From Neovahlkampfia damariscottae (lineage: Eukaryota > Heterolobosea > Selenaionea > Neovahlkampfiida > Neovahlkampfiidae), in the NCBI GenBank assembly GCA_016618085.1, contig JABLTG010000013.1, positions 124,001 through 188,000 of the forward strand: a stretch of DNA of 64,000 nt. Reading direction: 5' to 3'. Positions 30,418 through 41,277 of this stretch are shown here, one piece after another (the stretch's first letter is position 1; every line of letters begins with the position of its first letter). Position numbers and translations under genes: made by a program. The notes under the pieces were generated by a model, which worked only from the letters and a program-made list of their open reading frames with translations, ran no database searches and was not told the origin of the DNA.

Positions 30418-31162
30418 TTATTTTTTTTTTGGATTATAATCAAGTCCTAATTTTTTCATTTCAACAGCAGCTCCAAATAAATAATCATATACTTCAGCAT
30501 GTGTTTTACATTCAATCCAATCTTTACCCCAGATATATACCTTTGTTAATGTTAAAAATTTAAATTGATTTTTTTTTTTACTCCGTGTCTTCTTACAAGC
30601 ACAGCAAAAGTATTTGGATACTTTTCCATGATGCTGTACATTCCATCACATAATTCATGTTCAAAAGCTGTGTTTTCAATAATAGGTACTGTTAAAGTGT
30701 CATAGTAACCATGTCCTCGAATTCCTTTAATCATTTCAAGATGTGAACATTGAAATTCGTTTTTGTCTTCTCCAACAATGAGAGTGGCCAACATTGCATT
30801 GACAGAATGACTATGAATAACAGCACCTGCATTTCTTAATTTATATGCATTGTTGAATAAAGTCAAACAAGCAGAGATTTTGAATTTTGCATCTTTGACT
30901 GCTGTGTTTGGATCATAAATTGGTTTTAATGTTTTTAAATCTAAAATGTAAATATGTTCTTCTTCCATTCTTTCTTTATGAACTCCGGAAGGTGCAATAA
31001 AAATTTCATTTTCAACTCTGATGGAAATTCCTGGTATCGGATAATTAAAGAAAAAAAAATTTTACCTCCGCCAGTTCCTGAAACCCATCCTTGATGGTAG
31101 AAATGACGACATAATTCTACAATAACTTTTTGTGGTGTATCACTGTTTTTCAACAAACTCAT
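30418..31162 (-). CDS. APIP: Methylthioribulose-1-phosphate dehydratase (class II aldolase family)
   Basis: 222 residues in three exons: complement(join(30418-30540, 30582-31030, 31066-31162)), introns 41 and 35 nt. It works in the methionine salvage pathway, dehydrating 5-methylthioribulose-1-phosphate. Motifs: [42 protein letters not shown] with the two Zn-binding His, [12 protein letters not shown] with the catalytic Glu, and [12 protein letters not shown] with the third Zn His. The sequence ends [19 protein letters not shown], the APIP/MDE1 C-terminus. Length is close to the family's usual 204-240. No targeting signal. ATTGG is at 31179-31183, 17 nt upstream. Confidence 0.95.
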
Positions 31163-31289
31163 TTTAAAAAACAATTTTATTGGACAACAGAAATTTGATT
31201 TCAAAACAATAAATTTTTGAAATTTAGGAAAAAAACTGAAAAATATGAGATAAAGATCTTCATCCAATCATATACTCAATTTTTATCCA

Positions 31290-31897
31290 ATGAAAGCTTT
31301 ACTTGCCTTGACAGTTTTATTTCTCTTGGTCAGTTTTGCTGTTTCTGTACCAGTTCCATGTGTTGCATCCGCTCAAGCATCAGTCCTTAATATCGGTGAT
31401 TTTGGAGGTTATTGTGGGCTTCAACCAGGAGAAAAAGGATGTTTCCATACCTGTTCATATGGAAAAAACATGAAAATTATATTTGAATCAAAAGAAGTCA
31501 ACAGTTTTGATGCGGTAGGACAAGTTTATTTAGAATGTCTTTCAGAAGGACCACTTTGTCAATGTAGTCGTTTCATGTTTGAAATGTTTTTTTTTTTACC
31601 TTTTACTTTAGTTCATTGCTTGCTTCTGCTGGGCAAACAAGACAAAAAAGAAATTTAGAAGGTGTTATCACTAGCACATGTAGAACTTCAGAATTCTTCA
31701 GAAATCCTTCTGTAACTGCTCCTCCACTTATTTTCGGACATCCATCACCAAAAAAACCAAAAAGTGTTTCAGGTGTTGTTAGAAATCTCAGAAAATTCTC
31801 AAAAAGAGTGGTACGTAAACCAAGTTCATTTGGTACTCTCTCAGAAGAACAAGAAGAAACATCAACACTTGATTTTCAACTTGAAGATACTGAATAA
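31290..31897 (+). CDS. Small secreted protein with a Cys-rich head and basic tail
   Basis: 190 residues in two exons, join(31290-31576, 31612-31897), with a 35-nt intron whose donor is the rarer GTTTGA. The signal peptide is MKALLALTVLFLLVSFAVSV. The mature head has six to eight cysteines (CVASAQ, YCGLQPGEKGCFHTCSYG, CLSEGPLCQCS). The tail is Ser/Pro/Lys-rich and ends acidic. No known family; a defence or surface protein is possible. Two CCAAT boxes (31264-31268 and 31287-31291, the latter overlapping the ATG) precede it. The intron position is the least certain part. Confidence 0.6.
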
Positions 31898-32024
31898 ATT
31901 ATTTGTTCTGTTAAAATCCAAAAATAATAACTCCCATCTGAAACCTTACAAGAAATGAAGTTTACATCTAAAAGGAGTTCAACCAATAATTTCTTTTCAT
32001 TCTGAAAGATCTTTTTGATTCGTC

Positions 32025-34200
32025 ATGGGTGTTGTTGATTCAGTATTCAACTCAATTTCTTCAGCAACTTATAGCGAACAACAATGGAAACAACTACTTG
32101 ATCATATCAAAAATTCAACCAAAACCTCACAAGAAATAACAAATTTTATGGACAGATTATTTTTAAGGTTAAAGAAACATGAAGAAACTCATGGATTTTT
32201 AAAAACGAACCAAATTAAAGTACTTTTTGAATATATCACAAAAATCCTGACCATAGAAGAAGTCCAGTTAGGAAAAGATTGGAACAAAATTATTCTTGAA
32301 CAATTCTCAACTTTGGACACAACTATTCAAAATTTAATAATAGAAATAAGTTTAATACTGATAAAAATTGATGAAAATTACAGAACTAAAGTTTTTCAAA
32401 ACGCGATTTCAAAACCAAATCAAATTAGTCTGTAAAAAAAAAAAAGAAAAAAAAAAGTTAATAATTTTTAAATTTTAGGACGTACTCAATTGTTGAAAAA
32501 ATATCATTGAAATTACCATCTTTAATCTTTAAAATAGTTGAAGAGTTGATAGAATCACCAAAAATTACAAAACAAGCATGTGATTTTTGTTTACATTTGA
32601 TAGAGAATTCTTACTTCAATTCTTCATTTCATTTTATTGCTGAAAGAAATATATTATTCTCATTAATCAAAATATTAAAAGTAAAACTCAACTCAAAAAT
32701 TAAAATTTTTTTCATGAAGAAAATTGAAGATGTAGAAATTGAAATTTCTTGTTTATGGAGTATATCTTTTATTATTCCAACTTATTTACAAAGAGAAAAA
32801 ATAAGTAATTTAGTATCATTTACAAATGATTTATTTTCAATATTTCAAAAATTATTCAAAAATGTACATCATGATGTAGTCAAACCATTGAAACAATTTG
32901 GAAAATTACTTTATACAATATTTCCTCATTCTTTTTTAGAATTTGTTCGAAAGAATGAATTAAATGTTGAAAATTTAATGAAGAATTATGCTTTTAATCC
33001 AAGATTATTGTTAAGTCCTGCTAATGAATTGAAATTAGAATCAATGAAAAATTTAAATTTTAAACAAATTATGAATGATTCAGATTTATATCAAAAAAGA
33101 AATAAAATAGATGCAAGTTATTTTTCAACTGAATTAAAAAATATTGAAAAATTAGATGCTGATAATACAAGTTTAGGTAAGAAAAAAAAATTTAACACAA
33201 TTTCTTTATTAAGGTTTTTTATTCATTATTTTTAATATTTTAAGATGTATGGTGGCAAAAAATTAGTGATTTACAAAACTATATTGAAGATTATTTTGAA
33301 AAAGAAAAAACAATTTATACAAATGATTTAACAAAATTACAAAAAAAATATTTAGTTTTAAAAAATGAAAAGATATTTGAAAGATTTATGAGAAAAAAAC
33401 ATGAAAATTATTCAAAAGAATTAAAAAAAAAATTAATAAATTCATGGGAATTAGAAGATAAATTAATTGATTCATCAAGAAGAAATGATCAACAATTAGA
33501 AGAAATTAAAATTTTAAAAAATGAAATGAAAAAATTAAAAGAAATTAATATTAGAACAAAAGATACACAAATAAATTGGGAAGCAAAAGTTCAAAATAAT
33601 TTAGATCAAACAAATTTTAGAATTAAAGGATTACTTGAAAAGAAATTAATTTTAGATGAAAAAATTGATACTTTAGAACATGAAAATTATCAATTAAAAG
33701 AAGTTTTAGATTCAAAAGTTACTGAAATTTATCAATTAAAAACAAGATTAAATTTCTTAAATACAAAAGAAGTTGAATCTTTAAAAATGAAAAAAAAATT
33801 AGATTCATTACAAGAAGAAATTTTCATTTTTGAACAAAATCAAACTTTATTACTTGAATCAATTGTTAAAAATCAAAAATTATCTTCTGAGATTTTACAT
33901 CGTGATAAAATTATTCAAGCTTTAAATAAAAAACTTGATAATTCATTGGAGAAATTGAGACATATTAATTCAATCATTTATGAAAAGGATTTAAATATTT
34001 CTTCTTATAAATTAAAAGTTGAAAATCAATTTAATGAACTACAACAAGAAAAACAGAATATCATTTATTTGACAAATGTTTTTGAAGATAAAATAAATTC
34101 AATAAGTAGGAAATATAAAACATCAAAAGATATAAATTTATATTTAGAAGAAAGAATATTACAAATGAACTCAAAAATTGAGAGTTTATCAAAAGAATAA
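32025..34200 (+). CDS. TSC1: Hamartin (TSC1) homologue
   Basis: 686 residues in three exons, join(32025-32431, 32479-33176, 33245-34200), with introns of 47 and 68 nt (the longest here). The N-terminal 330 residues are HEAT-like helices with a hamartin-type spot (LLYTIFPHSFLEFVRK, then FNPRLL and LKLESMKN). From about residue 380 on it is one long coiled coil. Its start (LKNEKIFERFMRKKHENYSKELKK) parallels human TSC1 (LLYERFKRQQHALRNRRL). Hamartin holds TSC2 in the complex that switches off Rheb and TORC1. It is shorter than human TSC1 (1,164) because the middle linker is reduced. The assignment rests on remembered motif order; other coiled-coil proteins are the alternative. CCAAT at 31983. 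Confidence 0.78.
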
Positions 34201-34339
34201 AGTTTTAAAGATTCTCTATAATATTATCCTTCTTGTGATTGTTGTGATGACAAAGACGAAAAATTGAGTTCAATTTCTCACTTTATTTTAAAGCATCTCG
34301 TTCTAGAGACATTGTAAATCAGCAAAGTAATCTGTATGA
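34201..34339. other. Short convergent 3' region between TSC1 and the RNase Z-like gene
   Basis: 139 nt between two converging stop codons, AT-rich. It must hold the polyadenylation signals of both genes. No hairpin or open frame is evident. Confidence 0.4.
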
Positions 34340-35212
34340 TCACATTTTTACAATATCAATAACTTTCGGTATATCAACATCTTCATCTGAATGTTGAATT
34401 GTATTCCACCCCATTCTGATTTTGTAAATATGTTTTGATAATAATGAATCGATTTGTTTGTGTTTAAAACTATTTTTGAATTCATAGATAATCACATCAA
34501 ATTTTTCATTTTGGAATTGATTCAATATCTCTGAATTTTGTCCCTCCAATGAAGGAATAAAAATGAAATTTCTTTTTAATTGAGGATCAAAACAATAATC
34601 ATTCAGGTGATATGACTTTCCATTCCATTCAATTTTTTTATTCTTGATAAACGATGATGTAAGTTTCAAAGGGATTTTCTCATTTTTCATTTTTTCAACA
34701 TTCAACTTTGATGGTAAATATTCTTTGAATTGATAAATTATTTGTGTTTTATTCAAAAAATGTGCGAAAACTCTCCAATCTGTTTTTCCTTGATCTATTG
34801 AAATTTTCACTTCTTGACTGGATTCAATTTCAACAAATTCCATGTTTGAAAATTTAATATAAGTATCTGCCAATTCCAACAAGGTGTCACAATAATGTTT
34901 CAAACCTTTTGGTCCGACAATATAAATTGTCTCTTTTTCTTTACCAACTTGAAGTGGATAACGAAATTGTAACATGGCAAGTAATCCAATAAGTCCATAA
35001 ATATGTGAACCTGTTAATTCAGTAATAAATATTGTTTTAATTTTGTTAAAGTTAAAAGAGTTCAAAATTGATAATTGTGATCCATCATTTACATTTACCA
35101 ACCAAACAGCACCGTTTGAAAATTGTAAAGAAGTCAAGTTGACAGTATTACAGCAATATTTAGTGCACTTGGTGTCATTCAATTTCTGCACGTCGAACTT
35201 TAGTTTGAACAT
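34340..35212 (-). CDS. RNase Z-like metallo-beta-lactamase fold protein lacking the active site
   Basis: 290 residues, one exon, ATG at 35212 (an upstream in-frame codon is GTG). The layout is that of short RNase Z (ELAC1-type): a beta-strand start, WLVNVNDGSQ in place of the usual LFDCGEGTQ, IFITELTGSHIYGLIGLL in place of IFITHLHGDHVFGLPGLL, then IYIVGPKGLKHYCDTLLEL. The metal motif HxHxDH has become ExTxSH, and the later GDT and terminal His motifs are gone as well. It should bind no zinc and not cut pre-tRNA. It could be a scaffold like the dead N-terminal half of long RNase Z (ELAC2). Its 3' neighbour on the other side is a tRNA-His gene. Confidence 0.72.
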   Translation of the reverse strand: MFKLKFDVQKLNDTKCTKYCCNTVNLTSLQFSNGAVWLVNVNDGSQLSILNSFNFNKIKTIFITELTGSHIYGLIGLLAMLQFRYPLQVGKEKETIYIVGPKGLKHYCDTLLELADTYIKFSNMEFVEIESSQEVKISIDQGKTDWRVFAHFLNKTQIIYQFKEYLPSKLNVEKMKNEKIPLKLTSSFIKNKKIEWNGKSYHLNDYCFDPQLKRNFIFIPSLEGQNSEILNQFQNEKFDVIIYEFKNSFKHKQIDSLLSKHIYKIRMGWNTIQHSDEDVDIPKVIDIVKM

Positions 35213-35320
35213 CAACTTCACTCCAGAAATAAAGCTGATTGGACTGTTGAATACATCAAATTATGGAGTTATTCCATTCTACTTTTTGGCCTAATTAATT
35301 TTTCACTAAAAATCATCTAA

Positions 35321-35391
35321 GCCCCAATAGTTTAGTGGTCGAATATCTCGTTGTGGCCGAGAAGATGCAAGTTCGATTCTTGCTTGGGGCA
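35321..35391 (+). tRNA. tRNA-His (GUG)
   Basis: 71 nt without intron. Acceptor stem GCCCCAA pairs with TTGGGGC, followed by A. The anticodon arm is TCTCG-TTGTGGC-CGAGA, anticodon GTG. The T arm is GCAAG-TTCGATT-CTTGC. As in other eukaryotes, the extra G at position -1 is not encoded here and would be added after transcription. It starts 109 nt upstream of the RNase Z-like gene's ATG, in the opposite direction. Confidence 0.96.
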
Positions 35392-35440
35392 CTCATTTTT
35401 TAGACATGGAGGAATTTCAACTACTGTTAAACCAAATGAT

Positions 35441-36323
35441 TTATTGTTTTAAATTGTGAAAGATTTCATTAACATCAGCATTTGCATCTAATTTTTCCAT
35501 CATTTTGTCAAAAACTTCTACATCCTCCTCATTTGTCAACTCCATCAAATCTTTTGGCTTCATGATAATTTCACAATGTTCAATATTATATTTCTCCTTC
35601 ATATTGGTTTCAATTTCATGAAGATTTTGAACATCACAATAAATCTAAAGAATTAATTTCAATTTTCATTATTACGTTCACTTCTTTGTCAACAACTTCA
35701 AAATCAGATGCACCAAATTGAATTGCATCTTCAATCAACATCTCTTGTTCTTTTTCATTTTCAACTTCAGAAAATGTTAATAAACCAACTTTTTCAAAAG
35801 CCCAATAAGCATCTCCTTGTCCTCCTTGATGATCATTGAATATTTTCCTGACTTCTTGTAATAATCGATTTACATTATCTGTCACACAAAATAAAATAAC
35901 ACCAATACCATCTTTTGAAAAATTGATGTTAGTTATAAATATTTACTTATTCCGTATCCTGAATATTGATATGAAATGAAATTTTTTGCATTTTTTCCTT
36001 CTCCTGATGCAATTGCATTTTCTATTACTTTTTTTGGGATATTTAACTTTTTGGCTTTTTCAATCGCAAAGCGAAGTTTAAAGTTTACATCTATATCCTT
36101 TCCTCCTTCTCTTACACAAGAAGAAATTTCTCTTGATACTTTTCCAGCTATGACTGCGTGCTTCAAAAAAAAAAATGAAAATTTTTCTTCTTAATACTCT
36201 TGGATCATTAACAGCTTTTTGATGTTTAATTTTTGACCACTTGTCTAATAAAAATAAATATTTGATAATAATTTTACTATGACCTGCAAGTGATTGTATT
36301 GTTTGACCAAATCTTTTGAGCAT
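35441..36323 (-). CDS. TACO1: TACO1/YebC-family mitochondrial translation activator
   Basis: 248 residues in five exons: complement(join(35441-35644, 35676-35911, 35947-36160, 36198-36244, 36278-36323)), introns 31 to 37 nt. After MLKRFGQTIQSL, a likely mitochondrial presequence, comes AGHNKWSKIKHQKAVND, which matches bacterial YebC (MAGHSKWANIKHRKAAQD). Then REISSCVREGGKDIDVNFKLRFAIEKAK, NIPKKVIENAIASGEG, GYGINGIGVILFCVTDNVNR and a C-terminal domain ending near DANADVNEIFHN. Bacterial YebC eases ribosome stalling at polyproline; TACO1 is needed for COX1 translation in mitochondria. All three domains are complete. No bacterial-style operon context, and the introns make it a host nuclear gene. 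Confidence 0.93.
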
Positions 36324-36439
36324 CAATTGACGAATTAAAAATGGAAAATGAAAGAAATTTGAAATATTTAATTTTCTCAATTTTAGAATTGAAAATGTAG
36401 TTTATATAATTTATTCATTTTTAACCAATAAGCGTTCAC

Positions 36440-37057
36440 ATGTATTCAACTGAGGTTGAAACAGAAACCAATTTCCAAATTTTTTTAAACTTGGTACAAC
36501 CAAAACCAACAACAAATTGTACAAAACATAAAAACTGTTATGAAATGAATAACTTATTTAATTTTTTCGACTTGCCTTATGGAATAGAAATACCTTTAAA
36601 ATTTGAAAATGACAAAATACAAAAAACGTATTTCGTTCCTTGTTTAAGTGCTATTCAAATATATGATGAAAAATCAAATATAATACTAGAGTACTTTGAA
36701 AAATTACGACCAGATTTACGAATACCATTCAACGAAACTATAGAACTTATTTTTGAAAAACAAAAAGACTTACTACAAGAGCATTCTTCAAATTATAATG
36801 AAAAAAGTTGGTACTCTGTAAATTGGAATCCAATTTTATTTGAAAATGGAACAAGTCATGAAATAAAAGGTCAAATTCTGACTTATCATAAAATAACAAC
36901 AAATTCAATGATTTGTTGTTATCCTCACATTTTTAAAAAGAAATTTTGGTTTAAAGAAAATGGTTCAAAAAAAATGAAAGAACAATTTCAAAACTGTCAA
37001 AACTTTTTGAATGAATTAAAAGTTGAACATCCTGATTTGATACATTTAAAAAAATAA
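36440..37057 (+). CDS. DUF789 family protein
   Basis: 205 residues, one exon. It carries the order known from plant DUF789 proteins: FNFFDLPYGIEIPLKF, YFVPCLSAIQIY, ILEYFEKLRPDLRIPF, then SWYSVNWNPILF and a late ILTYHKI. Plant members are about 250-400 residues and of poorly known function. No signal or membrane helix is visible. A CCAAT box sits only 10 nt before the ATG (36425-36429). The stop is 4 nt from that of the opposing EEP gene. Confidence 0.8.
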   Translation: MYSTEVETETNFQIFLNLVQPKPTTNCTKHKNCYEMNNLFNFFDLPYGIEIPLKFENDKIQKTYFVPCLSAIQIYDEKSNIILEYFEKLRPDLRIPFNETIELIFEKQKDLLQEHSSNYNEKSWYSVNWNPILFENGTSHEIKGQILTYHKITTNSMICCYPHIFKKKFWFKENGSKKMKEQFQNCQNFLNELKVEHPDLIHLKK

Positions 37058-37061
37058 AAAT

Positions 37062-38000
37062 TTATAAAAATTTGAATTCAATTTCAGTTCCAAAATGATC
37101 AGATATGTCATATAATTCTGATAATACCTTCACTTTTGAACATTTTATTCTTTCTAAATCATAAATTACATTATCCAATGAAATTGAATCAAATGAAAAT
37201 GAATAATCAATTCTACCGGAATAGACATATTCATTAGATTGATTATATGAGAAATTCATGTTTGAATCTCTTTCAATACATGTGACTTCCATGTCCAATG
37301 AATTTGATTCACAAAATTCAAAATATAAATCTCTTCTTGATGTCAGAATTGGACAATCTTTAGTGAAATAATTAAATTCTTTGATTGAATCAATATTAAA
37401 ATCACCTGATAAAATTATACTTATTTTTTGTTTTCCATACTTATTGACAATTTTAGTCAATTCTTCTTTAAGGAATAATTCTATTTCTTTTAATTGATTT
37501 TCTTGTGAATGATTAATATTATATGGATCTAAATGAGTACTAACAAGTACTAAATAATCACATTTTAAAGTAGATGAGCTAATATCCAATAAAATCAATT
37601 GAACTCCTTTTTTTGATTTTGTTTCACTGTGTTCAAAAGTTTTTCTTGATTCAAGAATCAATTGAAATTCTTTTTTATATGGAATATATAATCCACCTGT
37701 TTCTGATAAGTAATTTGTTGCTACATTCCAAAGTTCAAATAAAGTACCTCCTATTGGAAATGAAGACCAATTTGAATCAGGTACTCTATGTGTTTCTTGT
37801 AAATTTTTTTGAAAAATTTCAACTTGACAACCCCATTGTTCTTGTAGAATACAAAAATCATATTTTGAGCATAATTTTGAAATTTTTTCTGCTCTTTCGT
37901 CCTGTTTGATACAGTTTCCTTTGGCGAATATTGAAGGCATTAAGAAACAATTGAGTTGTAAAAGTTTGAATGACCTTTCTTCCACCCGTTTTATTTTCAT
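37062..38000 (-). CDS. Endonuclease/exonuclease/phosphatase-fold phosphodiesterase (sphingomyelinase-like)
   Basis: 312 residues, one exon. Catalytic motifs of the EEP superfamily appear in order: LQLNCFLMP (metal-binding Asn), CILQEQWG (metal Glu), VSTHLDPY, ILSGDFNIDS (Asp and Asn) and YDISDHFGTEIEF (Asp-His pair). The opening resembles neutral sphingomyelinases (TxNxW/FxxP), so I favour a sphingomyelin or similar lipid phosphodiesterase over a nuclease or inositol phosphatase. No membrane helix is present. CCAAT in reverse context at 38022-38026, 22 nt upstream. Confidence 0.85.
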   Translation of the reverse strand: MKIKRVEERSFKLLQLNCFLMPSIFAKGNCIKQDERAEKISKLCSKYDFCILQEQWGCQVEIFQKNLQETHRVPDSNWSSFPIGGTLFELWNVATNYLSETGGLYIPYKKEFQLILESRKTFEHSETKSKKGVQLILLDISSSTLKCDYLVLVSTHLDPYNINHSQENQLKEIELFLKEELTKIVNKYGKQKISIILSGDFNIDSIKEFNYFTKDCPILTSRRDLYFEFCESNSLDMEVTCIERDSNMNFSYNQSNEYVYSGRIDYSFSFDSISLDNVIYDLERIKCSKVKVLSELYDISDHFGTEIEFKFL

Positions 38001-38294
38001 TGTTTTTTTTTCGAAGAAAGACCAATGAAAAAGATTCTATATTTAAACCTTCAATGAAAAAAAATGGAATTTAAGTCCTCTTTTGTTCACTTGATAAAAC
38101 AATCCATTTGCTGCAATTTTAATTTTGATTTTCTTTCAGACATTGAATTGAAAAACGATATACTGTGAAAAATATTCCAAGAAAATTTTAGAATGTCATT
38201 TGTTTTTTGATTGGTCAATGGAACATTAGATTCGAAAGTAAAAATAACTATAAATTTGATTTGACAATCACTTCAACCTCATCAAAACCAAAAA

Positions 38295-39598
38295 ATGGCA
38301 ACAAATTTTATCTTCATTACCAAAATATCCATTGCTAGACAAACTCCTAAAATTAATTTACGAATAACAGCACTTGACCAATTTCAAAAACCAATTGGAA
38401 TTCAAAACCAAATCTCTATTCAAAATTTAGGTAAAAATTAATTTTATAATTAACATAAAATTCAGGACCACAAAACTTTATTCCACAACCTGAATTTCAA
38501 TTTCAAGTTTTAAGAGATTCAACATGTAAATTTGTAAAAGTACTTTTTGAAGAACCTGGAATATTTTCAACAACTGAATTTGGAGCTACCATTTTTGATA
38601 TTTCAGGATTTAAAGAAGATGAATCTACACCATGTGAATTTGATGTTTTTAATTCAAAAAGAGAAATTGTTGGTAGATTTGGTTGTAAAGTTTTAATTCC
38701 TGGAGTAAATTTTCATAAAAGAAAATTTTATCCTTATGCACTATTGAATGAATTTAATTTAACAAGAGTTCATTTTTATCGAGAAATTTATTCAAAAAAT
38801 TTTTTTGATGAAGGTGAATTGACCAATAAATACTTGGGTGGAATGATTCAACAAGTAATACAATTTTGTAATTCAAATAGTTCAATTTTGTATCCAATTG
38901 ATATTGATACTGAATTTGAATCAAATACACCTGCAATTATTGCCACAATAAAATTTAGAAAAAATTTTGTTGAAGAAGCTAAAAGTAGTTATAAAATTCA
39001 ACCAAATCAAAAATTCAAAGAATTAACTTATTCATGTGATTCAAAGGTGTTATTAGATTCAATTTCTGAAAATAAAACAATTGGGCTCCAAGCAAAAGTT
39101 CTTCAACGAGTTAATGTTATGGGTAGTCCAACACTTGATTTTCATCATCAAAATAAAATGGATGGATTGTTTTTTATTGAAAAATTTAAAGATCAAATTA
39201 ATGTTATATCAAAAGATATTGGATTAAGAGCACATCAAGGTTATGGATTTTCATCCTCTCCTGGTCATTCATTCTTTATTATTTGGTATTATGTGTTGAA
39301 TCAACAATCAAATGATAAAAATCAACAACAACAAGTTATAAAACCTCATGTACAATCTCAAATGAACATTAAAACATCTCAACAACCTGGAATGAATTCC
39401 TTAAAAACTCCAAAACAATTCCCTCAAAATGATGAAAAAATTGAAAAGGAAAAAGTTCAATCAACAAGTTCAGATCTTTATCCAAATCCAAATGTAAATC
39501 AAGTTGAGGATTTCACAAAAACATCAAATGAAATTCCTACTCCGAAAGAAGAAAAAGTTGAAAAGTCAGAAGATAAGAAAGTTCAAAGTTTTGAATAA
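38295..39598 (+). CDS. Orphan protein, paralogue B
   Basis: 422 residues in two exons, join(38295-38430, 38466-39598), with a 35-nt intron. It matches the protein at 26375-27607 in layout: a beta-rich N-terminal domain, KVLIPGVNFHKRKFY, TPAIIATIKFRKNFVEEA, FKDQINVISKDIGL and GHSFFIIWYYV. The tail differs: Gln/Lys/Pro-rich here, Glu-rich in paralogue A. No catalytic motif is recognised. The intron after 45 codons is absent from the paralogue, so one copy gained or lost it after duplication. The nearest ATTGG (38210-38214) is farther (80 nt) than usual. Confidence 0.72.
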
Positions 39599-39684
39599 AA
39601 AAGTTATTTTCCATTTCATAAAGATCTAGTATTGTTTGAAAGTTTATCGAAAACTATGAGTGCAATAGAAAACTTTTATTCTTA

Positions 39685-40110
39685 TCAAATGTAGAGATTC
39701 TCACATGAAATATCAAAATTGCATTCAATATTTCCTTTTGAGTAAATATCTTTTACTGAGAGTTGAGATTTGTCAAGGATACAATATTCAACAAATCCAT
39801 TTACTAAATTCCTCCAAGGTGGGTGAATACTTTTACAAGCATCATAACCTTCATTTTGCCATTTTTTACATGTAACTGAAAAAGGCATTTCTTTTACTTT
39901 GTTCATTTTCACTCTAAATGAGAAAACAACATAACCATTGTCGCCTTGAGAGTTCATTCTATGAATAGCAATTGATTCAGCTGCATTTTTGTCAGGAGTC
40001 AAATAGATACCTCTTCCAAGTCTTCTATCTTGTGGACTGTTTTGAAAATCATGTAATATACCTCCTGTAGATATGCCAGATGATCCATGAAAAAGTTCGA
40101 TTGTGGTCAT
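39685..40110 (-). CDS. Small ADP-ribosyltransferase-fold protein
   Basis: 141 residues from the ATG at 40110. Shape of a minimal ART/PARP-type domain: IELFHGSSGISTGGIL (H of the first strand), RRLGRGIYLTPDKNAAESIA (the GxYL motif with Tyr), and a late NGFVEYCILDKSQ where the third catalytic residue would be Glu. It is much smaller than PARPs, and similar small domains occur in toxins and in orphan eukaryotic proteins. Substrate is unknown. No signal peptide. An earlier in-frame start is not ATG. Confidence 0.68.
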   Translation of the reverse strand: MTTIELFHGSSGISTGGILHDFQNSPQDRRLGRGIYLTPDKNAAESIAIHRMNSQGDNGYVVFSFRVKMNKVKEMPFSVTCKKWQNEGYDACKSIHPPWRNLVNGFVEYCILDKSQLSVKDIYSKGNIECNFDISCENLYI

Positions 40111-40237
40111 TTTTGATGTTTGGATGTTTTTAAAAAATCTATTTATTATTATTAACCTTTGAAATTTCAATATATTTTTAGTCAAAGTGAACTGATTGGA
40201 TGTTTTTCAAGAGAAAAAAACCATTCAGACGTCCATT

Positions 40238-41098
40238 TCAAAATTTTGCCATGAGAAAAGTTGTAACCATTTTGAAACCAATTTGTTGATAAATCTTATT
40301 TGCTGTTGGATTTGATAAATCTGTGAATAAAAACATAAATTTCAAATCAGATTCTTCAAAATATTTTTCACATACTTTTGAAACTAAAACTGAAGCATAA
40401 CCATTTTTTCGATATTTTTTTTCTGTGAAAACTAATTGAACCCTGAGTCCATTTATAGTTTTCCCATTTGCCAAACAGATTGAAACTATATCCCCATTCT
40501 CATTTTCCAATTTGAAAAATCCACCTGAATCAACTTGTCTTTTCATGTCAACGTAAATTTCTTCTTTGGTTCTTTTATCAAAAGGATTTGCTTCATTAAC
40601 GAAAGAAATGCATAATTCAAATATTTCTTCAATATTAGAGCAAACTGAAATCTTCAAGGTTTCTTTTTCATTTTCGTGAATTTTTAAGTCTTGTTTTAAC
40701 AATTGATAAATACCTTCATTCATTAAAACTTCATAATTAATTTTCTTTTTGTTGTTGTATATCATTTGAAAGAGTTCAACATCTTCATTTGAACCTAAAA
40801 CTCCAGGAATTTGAATTTTATTTTCAAACAAATAATCTATCAACAAGTTGTATTTTTTTTCTTTTTCTTGTTTGTCCTCTTTTTTATAGTATAAAATTAA
40901 ATTATGTGGTGGTGTCATTAAGTAAATGGATGAAAATTCTTCTTGATTTTTAATGAGGAAAATGTAAAAAGTTTTATATCTTGTTCCTAAATTTCTAAAT
41001 AGTGCAATGATTAAATTATTTTCAGCTTCATTTTCTTCAAAATATTTTTGATAATCCTTGAAAAGAGTTTTTGGATCATTGATTAATGTTATGTTCAT
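40238..41098 (-). CDS. GNAT-family N-acetyltransferase
   Basis: 286 residues from the ATG at 41098. The C-terminal half is a GNAT fold: the acetyl-CoA loop is VFTEKKYRKNGYASVLVSKVC (RKNGYA, form R/QxxGxG/A), followed by FTDLSNPTANKIYQQIGFK, the usual NPxxxxxYxxxGF signature. The N-terminal half resembles the helper domain seen in protist and fungal acetyltransferases of this length (FSSIYLMTPPHNL). Substrate unknown. CCAAT at 41118-41122, 19 nt upstream. Confidence 0.88.
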   Translation of the reverse strand: MNITLINDPKTLFKDYQKYFEENEAENNLIIALFRNLGTRYKTFYIFLIKNQEEFSSIYLMTPPHNLILYYKKEDKQEKEKKYNLLIDYLFENKIQIPGVLGSNEDVELFQMIYNNKKKINYEVLMNEGIYQLLKQDLKIHENEKETLKISVCSNIEEIFELCISFVNEANPFDKRTKEEIYVDMKRQVDSGGFFKLENENGDIVSICLANGKTINGLRVQLVFTEKKYRKNGYASVLVSKVCEKYFEESDLKFMFLFTDLSNPTANKIYQQIGFKMVTTFLMAKF

Positions 41099-41277
41099 TC
41101 TGTCAATTGACAAACAACCAATCAAATACTGTATTTATATGTTTAGAAGGTTCAATTGTAAATTTGAATGAAATTGAATTAAATTTTTATTTACAAGTGT
41201 TCTTAAGAATTACTTTTTACATCCAACTAATTGATGTAAAATACATCTGATTTATCAATGAGATCGAAATACAAATT

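Noticed and set aside
39685-40110. Bacterial-type ADP-ribosylating toxin gene
   Set aside because: No signal peptide, no toxin partner and host-like composition; left as an ART-fold protein of unknown role.
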